A model generated the notes under the pieces. That model did not search any database, had not been told where the DNA came from, and saw nothing but the letters and a program-made list of their open reading frames with translations. A stretch of DNA of 17,855 nt from Fomitopsis serialis (Eukaryota; Basidiomycota; Agaricomycetes; Polyporales; Fomitopsidaceae), in assembly GCF_022376445.1 (NCBI RefSeq), contig NW_025955625.1:1-17855 (forward strand). The letters run 5' to 3'. The position numbers and the translations under genes are program-made. Below, piece by piece: positions 1 to 7,955 of this stretch. Positions within the stretch are counted from its first letter, which is position 1, and each line of letters opens with the position of its first letter.

Positions 1-842
1 CGCGCTCAGGCCCATCTCTGCGCATGACAGTGCAACATGTACTACCTCCGGTAGGCTTCGGTTTCGGTTGCGGTTTCGGTTTCGGCCGCCCCATGCCGCT
101 AGTTGGCTGATCCTTGCGTCCGGGTCTCCTCTTGGACAGTTTACCATATACACCGTCAGCATGGTACCGAGCGTCGAGGTCGTGTCGAAGAATGCATTTT
201 GAGCCTGGAGGCACCGCGCCACAGGCCACTCCGTTCCTACGGTGGTGCCAAACTGAGTCTTGCGACCAGTGAGGCAGAAGACTTCCAACACGCACCGGTG
301 AACAGGGAGGGCAGATACCTGTGCCACAGCGCTCACAGCGAGCAGAACAATTGTGAAATGGCGCATGGATCGACTCTTGGCGTTTGAGTCGGCGGAGGAA
401 GGGTGGAGAATAAACAAAAAGCAGAGCTGTAGCACAAGAATCGGAGTCAGTGTACATTACGCCTTGTCATGGAAGAATTTAAGACTGGGACGTACCAACC
501 AGTGCTCGTGCTTGGGGATGAGCTCGAAGTATGAAAGAGAGGAGCTGAGGGAAAGGGCAGATACTCGACCACCTCTTATACTGTGAAGTCGCCGACAGTG
601 TCAGTTTCACTCATGCAACACCGGTGCACATTGCATCACTCTAGCCCGCTTATGCGCATCTTACGAGAAGTCATCGACTTGAACCAATCGACCCGTGAGG
701 CATATGCGCAGCAAGGAGTCGTACAAAGAGCCATGAGCGCAGTCCAGTGCTGTCACATTGTCCGGTACGTCTTGCAGGTATTTTCGGGCACGCCGGCGTG
801 GCCGGCAGTGAGCACTTTGCCATCGAAAGCAAGCGTTATGTA
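1..842. other. Left flank without a recognisable gene
   Basis: Several open frames of up to about 90 codons exist on the plus strand, but none has recognisable motifs, a splice pattern or a family resemblance. Apart from the small hexamer repeat at 59-85, I see nothing that can be named. The segment ends at the left copy of the retrotransposon target-site duplication. Confidence 0.6.
59..85. repeat. Short degenerate hexanucleotide repeat (CGGTTT)n
   Basis: Four consecutive copies of the hexamer CGGTTT start at 59 (the second copy ends in G instead of T), followed by a final CGG. It is a short microsatellite-like tract in non-coding DNA. It does not match the usual fungal telomere repeat TTAGGG. 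No function can be read from it. Confidence 0.7.
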
Positions 843-858
843 AAGCCAGGATCTTCTG
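843..858. repeat. Target-site duplication, left copy (3' side of the LINE)
   Basis: The 16 bases AAGCCAGGATCTTCTG occur here and, identical, at 3898-3913. This copy lies next to the poly(T) tract, which is the poly(A) tail of the minus-strand element, with a single extra G at 859 between them. A perfect direct repeat of this length at both ends of a poly(A)-tailed element is the mark of target-primed reverse transcription. Confidence 0.93.
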
Positions 859-859
<1 letters not shown>

Positions 860-889
<30 letters not shown>

Positions 890-891
890 TT
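860..891 (-). repeat. Poly(A) tail of the LINE (poly(T) on the plus strand)
   Basis: T6, one C at 866, then T25 on the plus strand. Read on the minus strand this is a run of 25 A, one G and 6 A at the 3' end of the element, right before the target-site duplication. The length and near purity argue for a recent insertion, because such tails usually shorten and mutate quickly. Confidence 0.9.
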
Positions 892-902
892 GGTGGAGCG
901 TT

Positions 903-925
903 GCGTTGATCGGAGCGATCAACGC
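903..925 (-). other. Perfect stem-loop just before the LINE poly(A) tail
   Basis: Bases 903-912 (GCGTTGATCG) are the exact reverse complement of 916-925, with a 3-base loop at 913-915. In the element transcript this hairpin lies about 11 nt upstream of the poly(A) tail. In several LINE families the reverse transcriptase recognises a 3'-terminal stem-loop of the RNA. That role is inferred here only from position and shape. Chance is unlikely for a 10-bp perfect stem at this spot but cannot be excluded. Confidence 0.6.
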
Positions 926-971
926 TGGACCTGGCAGTCGACAAAGTCGTCTCCAGGTATCCCGCTGGCGG

Positions 972-993
972 TCTGGGGGGTTGAAACCCCAGA
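972..993 (-). other. Second inverted repeat in the LINE 3' UTR
   Basis: TCTGGGG at 972-978 is the reverse complement of CCCCAGA at 987-993, with an 8-base loop. It sits in the roughly 190-nt 3' untranslated region between the ORF stop at 1080 and the poly(A) tail. Together with the hairpin at 903-925 it gives the RNA 3' end two possible stems. Function is unknown. Confidence 0.4.
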
Positions 994-1079
994 TAGGTTG
1001 TCCATATATCCGTTATCCAAATTCACCACTGAGGAAATGCATTTACGCACGAAGTGTGGGACTCAAAAACCGGAGCCGG

Positions 1080-3896
1080 TCAGTCTGGCGCACCATCATC
1101 GCTCCATCTTATCTCCGGTGCGCCCTCCCCCCTGAGCTGACCTCTCTCGATACCCACTAAAACCCCAGTACCACTCCGGGACCAATCCCCGGGTAGTTGA
1201 CTTTCGTCTTTGAGCGTTCTTCCCCACGTCCGTTCGACGGTGAGTCTCTTGATCGCTTTTTTACCGTATTTTTTTTCATCGGTCATTTTACAGTCTAGTG
1301 TCAATCGCTCGTTTATGGCTTGGAGCCACCTAGACTCTATTTCTGTCGGCGTTGCTGGCGAGCCTCGAGGGTGGTCCTCATCCACGATCACTCGTTCATT
1401 CCGTAGTTTCCATATGAGGTACGCGGATTCTGTCATGAGTATCCGGTACAGTCTCGTCTCGCCCGTTTTGGGCTTACCCTTGTCGGTCTTGAATGGCGCT
1501 ATCGGGCAGCTCAGGACAGCTCCTAGCGATGGGCGGGGCCACAGCGCGCATTTTTTGTCCCATAGTTGTTTCGCGAGTTGCCAGACTTCGCGCTGCCCTG
1601 GAGCTTCGCATTCTGATAGTATGTGGTCCATCGACTCGGGTTGGCCGCACACTGAGCATTCGTGCCTCCTTTGTAGCTCCTCCGAGTAACTCGGGCGTAG
1701 CCAGTTGGTGCCGACCATGTATGCGTCGTGCATGGACATCCACAGGAAGTATCTTACTTCTTTCCTGATGTCCTTGTGCCTCATGCCTTTCCATAGCTGT
1801 GCTTCCGAAGGAGTTTCGTGGAAGAATACTTCGATGTTGTCCACGGACCGGATGATGTTGTCTCTGGTACGTCTACGCTGCGTGTATCCTTCCATTTTGA
1901 TTTCTCTGATGCCTCTGTATGCTAGCTTCTGGGTGATTAGAGTGAGTTTCGCTCCGCTTACTCGCAGTTCGGCCTCTACCGAGGTGCTGATGACGTCTGG
2001 GTCGTGCTTTTGTGCACCTATCCCGGCGAGTTTGTCCGCCCCTTCATTAAGTGCGTGGCCCTTGTGTCCTTTTACCCACTTGAATCTCGTTCCTTCCCTG
2101 CGCGACCGCAGATTGCCAATCATCGCGCGGATTACTGTTGCGTTTGCTACGCCTATATAGCCTCTATCTTCGTGTAGTTGGCGCAGGTTCGTGGCTTCAG
2201 CGATTGTATATTTCGAGTCACTAATGATTTTCAAAGGGTGTTTTGCGTCGATCCGTCGACACGCTTCTGACACGGCGACCAGCTCGCCTGTCTGGTTCGA
2301 CTGTGGTATCTCGGGTGGGAGGCGGAGTGAGAAGTTGTCTTCGTTTTCTTCCCCAGCATAGCCGCCGGCGCCCGCGCGTGCATTCGCGCTTCCGTTGTCG
2401 TAGCATGATCCATCTGTGGCCATCACGATGGTGTCTTCAAGTTCTTCGGCTCGCTCGCCTAGGAACGTAGTATTGGTGACTTCTCCCGAAGTGAAGACGC
2501 GGAAGATGTCCGCCAGGGATCCTTGGGTGGTGATCGAAGGGTCGAAGGGGGCCCAGTCGTCCTTGTCGTTCCCTGCGCCTTCCTCGTTGTGGCGCATCAG
2601 GTTCTCCAGGTCCTCCGGCTTCAGCTGTCGAGGGTCCCACTTCTCGGGAAGTTGTGTGAGTATTTCTTTGGCTCGCTTATAGCATTTGTGTGGGTTGTTG
2701 CAGTGGAGCTCGTCGCGGGCACGTTTGCAGGTATTGCAGCCACACGTTCGCCTCGGTCTATGCCCCGGGTTGTGTAGGCTGTGGGCAATGTCTTCAGCCT
2801 CGCCGACCGTGTGCATCGTATGGTTTTTGCGCAGGCATTCACTCGCCTTGCCATGGGTTAGTCTCCTCAGGCGGCTTCCTGCCTCGCCGTGTAGCCAGAT
2901 CGGCATGTCTCTGAGTATCTTCCTCTCGAAGGCCAGCCCTTCCATCCTTACACCGTATTTTCTGGCTGTTTTTATCATCCGCCTTAGACGTTCGGGTATG
3001 GCTGACAGTTTGGTTTTCCAGGACTGCAGGAAGATGTTCTGCCTTACGGTTTCTGGTATTGACCTTTCGGACTTTGGGATTGATCGGGCTAGGATGGCGT
3101 CTGCGACATATGCCCAGAGAGGTCTGTCCGGGCCAAAACTTAGGTAGTCCTTGATCCAGGTGAGCTCGATAGCATCGTTCCTTGCTACTATGTCGAGCGC
3201 TGCGCGTCCTCCCATCAGTATTGGCGCATGGAGGGTGTCCTTGTTGACAGGGGATTGTTTCTTATCGGCCCATAGGAAGGTGCGCACCCGTTTGTCAAGC
3301 CGTTTTTCTATATGCTTCGGCATGCCTTGCACCTTGGCTAGGTACTGTGTTATTCCACCGATGTGCATCTGGGCGACATGTTTCCTGCCTTCCATCGTGG
3401 GTTTGCGGTTTTCCCATCTATCTAGTGTGGCATCTAGTTTCTCGAGGACCGGAGTCCACAGCGTGGCATTGTTAACGCCGTTCCCATACCAGGCTCCCAG
3501 AATACGAATGGCTTCTCCTTCTTTTGCGATTCTTATGTGGGCTGGGATTTTGTCACCTTCGGGCGTCATCTGGCGGGTCTCAATGAGCCTTGTCCTGTAG
3601 TCTTGAGTGCCAATCGGGATCACTTCTGTTTTATCCTTGTTAAACTTCGCTCCTGATGCTGTGCACCATAGGTCCAGGATGCTCGTCAAGTCCTCGAAGC
3701 TGTCATCCTTCCTCAGGAATGTTGTTGTGTCGTCCGCGAACAATGTTGCTATGAGGCGTTCATTTGCTCCAGGTATGTCATATCCTCTTAAATTTGATTT
3801 CCTCAGTGAGGCGGCGAGTGGTTCTATTGCAAGGTCGAAAAGGAGGCATGACAGTGGGTCTCCCTGTCTCACGCCTCTCGTTATGCGGTACGAGGA
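1080..3896 (-). CDS. Truncated LINE ORF2-like protein: RT (C-terminal part), Cys-rich motif, RNase H, zinc knuckle
   Basis: Polyprotein of a non-LTR retrotransposon. An open frame could be read from an ATG at 4034 (984 codons), but codons 1-45 come from host flank and the target-site duplication, and codon 46 straddles the junction; element sequence starts with codon 47. Numbering from that ATG: RT motif GVRQGDPLSCLLF at 54-66, catalytic FADD at 99-102, then the thumb region. A CxCxxC plus two more Cys lies at 431-451. RNase H has acidic residues D542 (ATDGS), E584 (TGELVA), D606 (SDSKY) and D667 (GADKLAG). A zinc knuckle C793-x2-C796-x7-H804-x4-C809 follows. The C-terminus contains LPGDW and ends at a stop at 1080. 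RT motifs upstream of GVRQGDP, including the first catalytic Asp, are absent, so polymerase activity is not expected. The RNase H part looks intact. Confidence 0.93.
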   Translation of the reverse strand, partial: SSYRITRGVRQGDPLSCLLFDLAIEPLAASLRKSNLRGYDIPGANERLIATLFADDTTTFLRKDDSFEDLTSILDLWCTASGAKFNKDKTEVIPIGTQDYRTRLIETRQMTPEGDKIPAHIRIAKEGEAIRILGAWYGNGVNNATLWTPVLEKLDATLDRWENRKPTMEGRKHVAQMHIGGITQYLAKVQGMPKHIEKRLDKRVRTFLWADKKQSPVNKDTLHAPILMGGRAALDIVARNDAIELTWIKDYLSFGPDRPLWAYVADAILARSIPKSERSIPETVRQNIFLQSWKTKLSAIPERLRRMIKTARKYGVRMEGLAFERKILRDMPIWLHGEAGSRLRRLTHGKASECLRKNHTMHTVGEAEDIAHSLHNPGHRPRRTCGCNTCKRARDELHCNNPHKCYKRAKEILTQLPEKWDPRQLKPEDLENLMRHNEEGAGNDKDDWAPFDPSITTQGSLADIFRVFTSGEVTNTTFLGERAEELEDTIVMATDGSCYDNGSANARAGAGGYAGEENEDNFSLRLPPEIPQSNQTGELVAVSEACRRIDAKHPLKIISDSKYTIAEATNLRQLHEDRGYIGVANATVIRAMIGNLRSRREGTRFKWVKGHKGHALNEGADKLAGIGAQKHDPDVISTSVEAELRVSGAKLTLITQKLAYRGIREIKMEGYTQRRRTRDNIIRSVDNIEVFFHETPSEAQLWKGMRHKDIRKEVRYFLWMSMHDAYMVGTNWLRPSYSEELQRRHECSVCGQPESMDHILSECEAPGQREVWQLAKQLWDKKCALWPRPSLGAVLSCPIAPFKTDKGKPKTGETRLYRILMTESAYLIWKLRNERVIVDEDHPRGSPATPTEIESRWLQAINERLTLDCKMTDEKKYGKKAIKRLTVERTWGRTLKDESQLPGDWSRSGTGVLVGIERGQLRGEGAPEIRWSDDGAPD

Positions 3897-3897
3897 G

Positions 3898-3913
3898 AAG
3901 CCAGGATCTTCTG
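3898..3913. repeat. Target-site duplication, right copy (5' side of the LINE)
   Basis: Identical to 843-858. It marks the 5' junction of the minus-strand element between 3897 and 3898. On the minus strand it is read as CAGAAGATCCTGGCTT and happens to continue the RT reading frame, which is why an automatic gene call would run across the junction. Confidence 0.93.
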
Positions 3914-5709
3914 CATTCGCTGCGTTATTAGCTTCAGTCGACATTGGTGCAAAGCCCACATTAGACGTCAGGGCTAGTGACGCGCTGATTGAATGTTGTT
4001 TGTTTGACCTCGAGTGAACGACATTCTGATGCATGAAATCATTCTGACCGGTAAGTAGTATTGGACATCCCGATGATCGACTGAGCGAGCCAAGCGAGAC
4101 TCAACGCACCCATTTGCGGCTGCTCTGCATCCATATCCGAGGCTCGGGCTACCTAACACGGACATCCGTAGCCCGAACCTCTCCCGAACGCATTTCTTCA
4201 AGACCGAGCCTTTCGTGAGATGCCAGCATACTTACAACATAAGTTACTAGAACTACGCAAATCGACTGGCAATGTGAGTATGAGGGCGAATGGGATGTGC
4301 GCTGCATTCGCTGGCCATGTGATGACGTTTGATAAATGCGTCTGAACAGTGGCCTCCGCGGCTGCATCTGGCATGCAAGATAGTTGCCAGTGACTTTTCT
4401 TCCGTCGTCCGTGTCGACAAGGATCAAGAAAGACTGGTGGGATATGTTGTTAATGGTACGTCGTCTATCCGAGTTTGACAACTCGTTCGCTGACAATCTG
4501 CTTGACTCGAACCGTCGCATCATTGCGCTGCGGACTGCGTTGGCACGTACTACTGTGGTAGTCTCCCCTAGGCAGACCAGGCTAAAGAAGACCTCTTTGA
4601 CGGAGGAGAGGATGGTCCCCAAGGGTATTGTGGCAGCGCTTGGCTCTCAAGCAATGCGCATCACCTCCTAGACCCTCAGGTAGACTTTGCCTCAGACCAA
4701 GCAGCTGAGACGCTCATCATGAATTGCTCAGCAGCAGCATAATCCTAGTCCCTCTCGTGCGACTGGGACACTGAGCACCGTGCATCCTTATGCGGCGGGT
4801 CTCGACAGACTTGCCTGAGTTCATGCTCGGTTTCTGCACCCTTCATGGCTGTCCCTTTCCATGGTTTGAAAAGGCTATGCGGCTCACTGCAATTAGGTCG
4901 GATCTTCAAGTTTATTAGCTGCTGGCGAGCTCCAATTACGGAGTTATTTGCTACCAACCCTCATTGCGACCTACATCCTTGCGTCAAATCGGCTATGGTG
5001 CCATCACACACACGTCTCTGCTTCAAGTATGCGTCTTGCAACTCGTGCGCTATCCATTTACTATTCCTATGCATCATCTCGAACCATGCCCTCGCAATTT
5101 CTCATCAGTTACTCAGCCCCCTACAGCTGGCTATGTGACTAAGACATTCGATTCTATCTAGCGTGATGTTGTGCGCTTAAGCCATAGCGCCATGCCTTGA
5201 TCCTCGTATCAAACGAGTAGGCGATGCGCTGGTGCGTGTAGCATTGTCGGCGCTTTTGGTGTTCGCCTAATAGCTGCTCTGGCCTGCCAGTGATTTATCA
5301 TCCGGCCGCCGTGTGTGTATAAGTTGGGCGCCCCTTGATTCGGATTATTACTCCTGACCTCGTCTGTCGTATTTCAGTGAAACATGCTCTGCGCCTATAA
5401 TGGACTGACGCGACGTCGCAGGCAGGCTTTCATTGGTTCATAACGCCCGGCTTCTGTCAGACTGATACCGACTTATGTAATAAGGTCACTGGTAAGTGTT
5501 CCTTCGGAAGGTAATCTGCATGGCCGCTGACTGTGCACCGGTGTCAGCAGAGAACTTGCGATCACAGGAGCCTATCGAATGTTTTCGTGGTAAGCAGAGT
5601 GCCCATCAAGATCGTGGGCACGACTCAATTAACATGGTTCGTTCCGAGTCGTAGGTGACAGAAGTTCGAAACTGGCGTTGCAGGTCGCGCACCGCCCCAC
5701 ACAGTCTCA
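3914..5709. other. Intergenic stretch without a recognisable gene
   Basis: Overlapping open frames of up to about 157 codons are present on both strands (for example 4149-4622 minus and 4384-4671 plus), but none shows a motif, a consistent splice pattern or a family I recognise. No transposon ends, tRNA or long repeat were seen. It may hold decayed sequence. It ends at the TATA-like site of the GST gene. Confidence 0.5.
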
Positions 5710-5715
5710 TATAAG
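5710..5715 (+). promoter_or_regulatory. TATA-like box upstream of the GST gene
   Basis: TATAAG lies 85 bases upstream of the GST start codon at 5795, and a pyrimidine-rich stretch follows it, as expected for a core promoter with a short leader. The assignment rests on position and sequence only. Confidence 0.4.
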
Positions 5716-5794
5716 ACACGTTTGCTTGGGTCCCTCGTTTATCTCATCCCAGTCACAGTCACCTTGCTCAACTTTCAACTGGAGTCAAACAGTG

Positions 5795-6875
5795 ATGTCC
5801 TCGACACCAATCATCGAACTCCGCGACGTCGAACTGCAGTACTTCCCGATTTGCAGTCGTGGAGAACCGATCCGTCTTCTGCTTGAGGACGCAGGGGTCG
5901 CTTACGTCGAGACCAACGATGTTGAATCTTTCAAGGCGCAGAAGTGGGACCTCGATGAGTACAGGTTTAACCAAATGCCCAGGCTCAAGGTATGTCGTAT
6001 TTTTCATTTCGTGTCAATTCGTACGACGTCGGAGTCACGGTTGAGTCCATCCGAATGGGAAAACTCAGACAATATTCAGACATCGTATTGACTATGGCTG
6101 ATTTTCGGTAACAGGTGAACGGGTTTAATCTGGCTCAACTAGACGCGATATTGCGCTACATCGCCAAGGCAAGGGGTACGCCTGTCCGTGCTTTCTGAGA
6201 TAGCCTATACTGACGGCGGGTGCTTAGGCTACGGCGGTAATGGAAACCTCGAAGACGACGCCATAGTCGACATGCTCGAAGCTGCTTGCGAGGTGAGTTG
6301 TAAAGTCATTTGTCATGAAACGCCAAGTGCTGAATGCCCGTTTGCGGCGTGCTCTGTTAGGACCTCCACGTTGCATACCAACGGAACGTTTATAATCCTG
6401 ATGCAGTGCGCGCATGATCTCATAATACTGCTGCACAAGTTCGGCCCTCACAATAGTCATGCTTAGGAAAATTTGTTGCCTTCGTTCGCTTTGCAAGACG
6501 TACCGAGGGCCCTGAAGCAACTCGAGCACCTACTCCAACAGAGTAAGAGTGCGAATGGCTATTTCGTATACGAGCATGTACGTCGCGAATTCTTAAGTCA
6601 CACAAACCGCTTCCTCTGACGTGCACTTCGCATACTTATCAATATCGGCGACAACGCGTATGGTCGTCCTATCAGCCATCCTTCGCCGAGTTCCAACTGT
6701 ATTACCTCTGTTACTGCCTCTCGCATCTCAACCCGGACCTTCTCGCCGGCTACCCGGTCTTGCCGCGTGGAGAGAGACGATGAGCGCGAGACCTGGCATC
6801 AAAGCATACGAGACGAGCGGACGAAGGAAGAAGATGTTGAACGCGTCCCCAAATGGTCAGAAGCGTGTCGTCTGA
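5795..6875 (+). pseudogene. Glutathione S-transferase (sigma/pi-like), frameshifted near the 3' end
   Basis: Cytosolic enzyme that conjugates glutathione to electrophiles. Exons fit as 5795-5989, 6115-6175, 6228-6292, 6361-6405, 6467-6577 and 6676 onward. Introns are 125, 52, 68, 61 and 98 nt, all GT-AG with matching phases. The start is the first in-frame ATG after the TATA-like site. The thioredoxin-like half has LQYFPICSRGEPIR, where Y16 is the likely catalytic tyrosine, and MPRLKVNG for the glutathione site. The all-alpha half has ALKQLEHLL and LSHLNPDLLAGYPVL. After GYPVL the frame runs into TGA at 6781 (194 aa). The conserved ending WRETMSARPGIKAYE and about 20 more residues continue in another frame to a stop at 6873-6875; loss of one base near 6760-6763 explains this. 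Family length (about 210-230 aa) fits the unbroken form. The glutathione-binding Ser expected in QSxAI is Leu here (AQLDAI), a second sign of lost or changed function. Sequencing error is the main alternative. Confidence 0.85.
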
Positions 6876-7955
6876 AGTGGCGCTGCAGATGCACTGTGCA
6901 TGAATCCCGTGCACGAAGGCAGGGCATATTCGGTGCTAGTATTTAATGCGGATGTGATGTCTACAGATTGGGCAGAGGGTCAAGGGCTACTCGCTATTGC
7001 AATAATAATTGTTGTCTCCAGTGACCGCGAGAAATTGAGGTGTAAGACAAGTGCTCAGGTGGTTTGAGCGTTCTTCAGAGGAATACTCACTATATATCAT
7101 TAGATACATGGTTGAATTCATAGATACAACTTGAAGTGAGTGGCAGAACAGACGAGTGCGTTGTTTATCAAGCGAGAAACGGAGCGGGCCCGGAAGTCAT
7201 ACTAGAACCATTCACGGATGCCGCGGATCCGCCGGCAAACATATGTACCCTTCAACGTCTGTTCGTTTCTTCTTTGTCGCACCCTCTTCGCCTCCTCCGC
7301 GCCACCCTCTTGAGCTTCTTACCATCCACGAAGCCACTCAGCTTGATCCTCTCCTACATCTTCGTGAGCACTCAAGCTTCGGCGCGTGCCATGTTCTTCA
7401 TACTTATGACATCCAGTTACTTGGTATGTATCCCATCGTATTTTCTGAGCACTTTGTGGCTGCGAGTCTGCGTTCATCGAACTTCGTAGTGTGAGATTAT
7501 GTAATGGAGATCTGGTTGGGTGGCTGCGATATGGGGCGCCTCCAGTATGCCGGGATTGCCCTGCCAAGGAGCGGCGAGGGGAGCCCGTTTGTTGGTCCAG
7601 TGGTCCAAGTACGGGTCGCAGACAACCTCGCTGAGGACGAGAGAACAGAGAGGCGGAAAGACGACGCAGGCAGCTGGGATGGCGCGAGGGAACGTTGTGG
7701 AGCACAGAGGCTCGGCAAACACTCGGCGAGACCGCGAGCGTGGCGACAGGGCGCGGCGGCAGAAGGGCCCAGTTTGGCCGAGTTGAGTGCCTTGTGAGTG
7801 CCTGTCCGTGACTCTCCTCGCCTCCGCCATCTCCTCGTCTGCTGTGCAGCATCCCCGACAGCCTACTCGGCTCTGACAATCCTTCCTGACCTGCACACGA
7901 CATTGCTACTACACACCGACACACGACGTCTAGTAGCACGTCCAATAGCACCGCC
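6876..7955. other. Intergenic / upstream region of the GH17 gene
   Basis: No gene is identified. A plus-strand frame from an ATG at 7240 (85 codons to a stop at 7492-7494) has coding-like composition and a good donor (GTATGT at 7422) but no recognisable motif or clear continuation. Long minus-strand frames at 7319-8218 run across GH17 exon 1 and are best explained as GC-rich shadows. The last 150 bases before the GH17 start are pyrimidine-rich, as is common in fungal leaders. No clear TATA box is seen close to the start. Confidence 0.45.

Larger units (their letters stand above)
859..3897 (-). mobile_element. 5'-truncated non-LTR (LINE-type) retrotransposon with RNase H domain
   Basis: A minus-strand insertion of about 3.0 kb. 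Its 3' end is a poly(A) tail, seen as poly(T) at 860-891 on the plus strand. Its 5' end at 3897 falls inside the reverse transcriptase domain. Identical 16-bp direct repeats flank it. The upstream part, including the endonuclease and the first RT motifs with the first catalytic aspartate, is missing, so this copy cannot move by itself. The remaining ORF has about 939 codons without a stop or frameshift. With the perfect duplications and a tail interrupted only once, this suggests a young insertion. RT followed by RNase H and a zinc knuckle is the order seen in RNase H-bearing LINE clades such as Tad and I. I cannot assign the clade firmly without a phylogeny. Confidence 0.95.

Noticed and set aside
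59..85. Telomere-like repeat at the left edge
   Set aside because: The unit is CGGTTT with few copies, not TTAGGG, and normal non-coding sequence surrounds it.
1705..2160. Plus-strand frames opposite the RT/RNase H ORF (for example 1210-1689, 1705-2160, 2686-3147, 3607-4017)
   Set aside because: They are shadows of the continuous minus-strand retrotransposon frame and have no motifs.
4371..4455. Plus-strand peptide KIVASDFSSVVRVDKDQERLVGYVV-like stretch, which recalls the end of an adenylation domain
   Set aside because: It is only about 25 codons long, with stops close by on both sides and no further adenylation-domain motifs around it. Chance is the simpler explanation.
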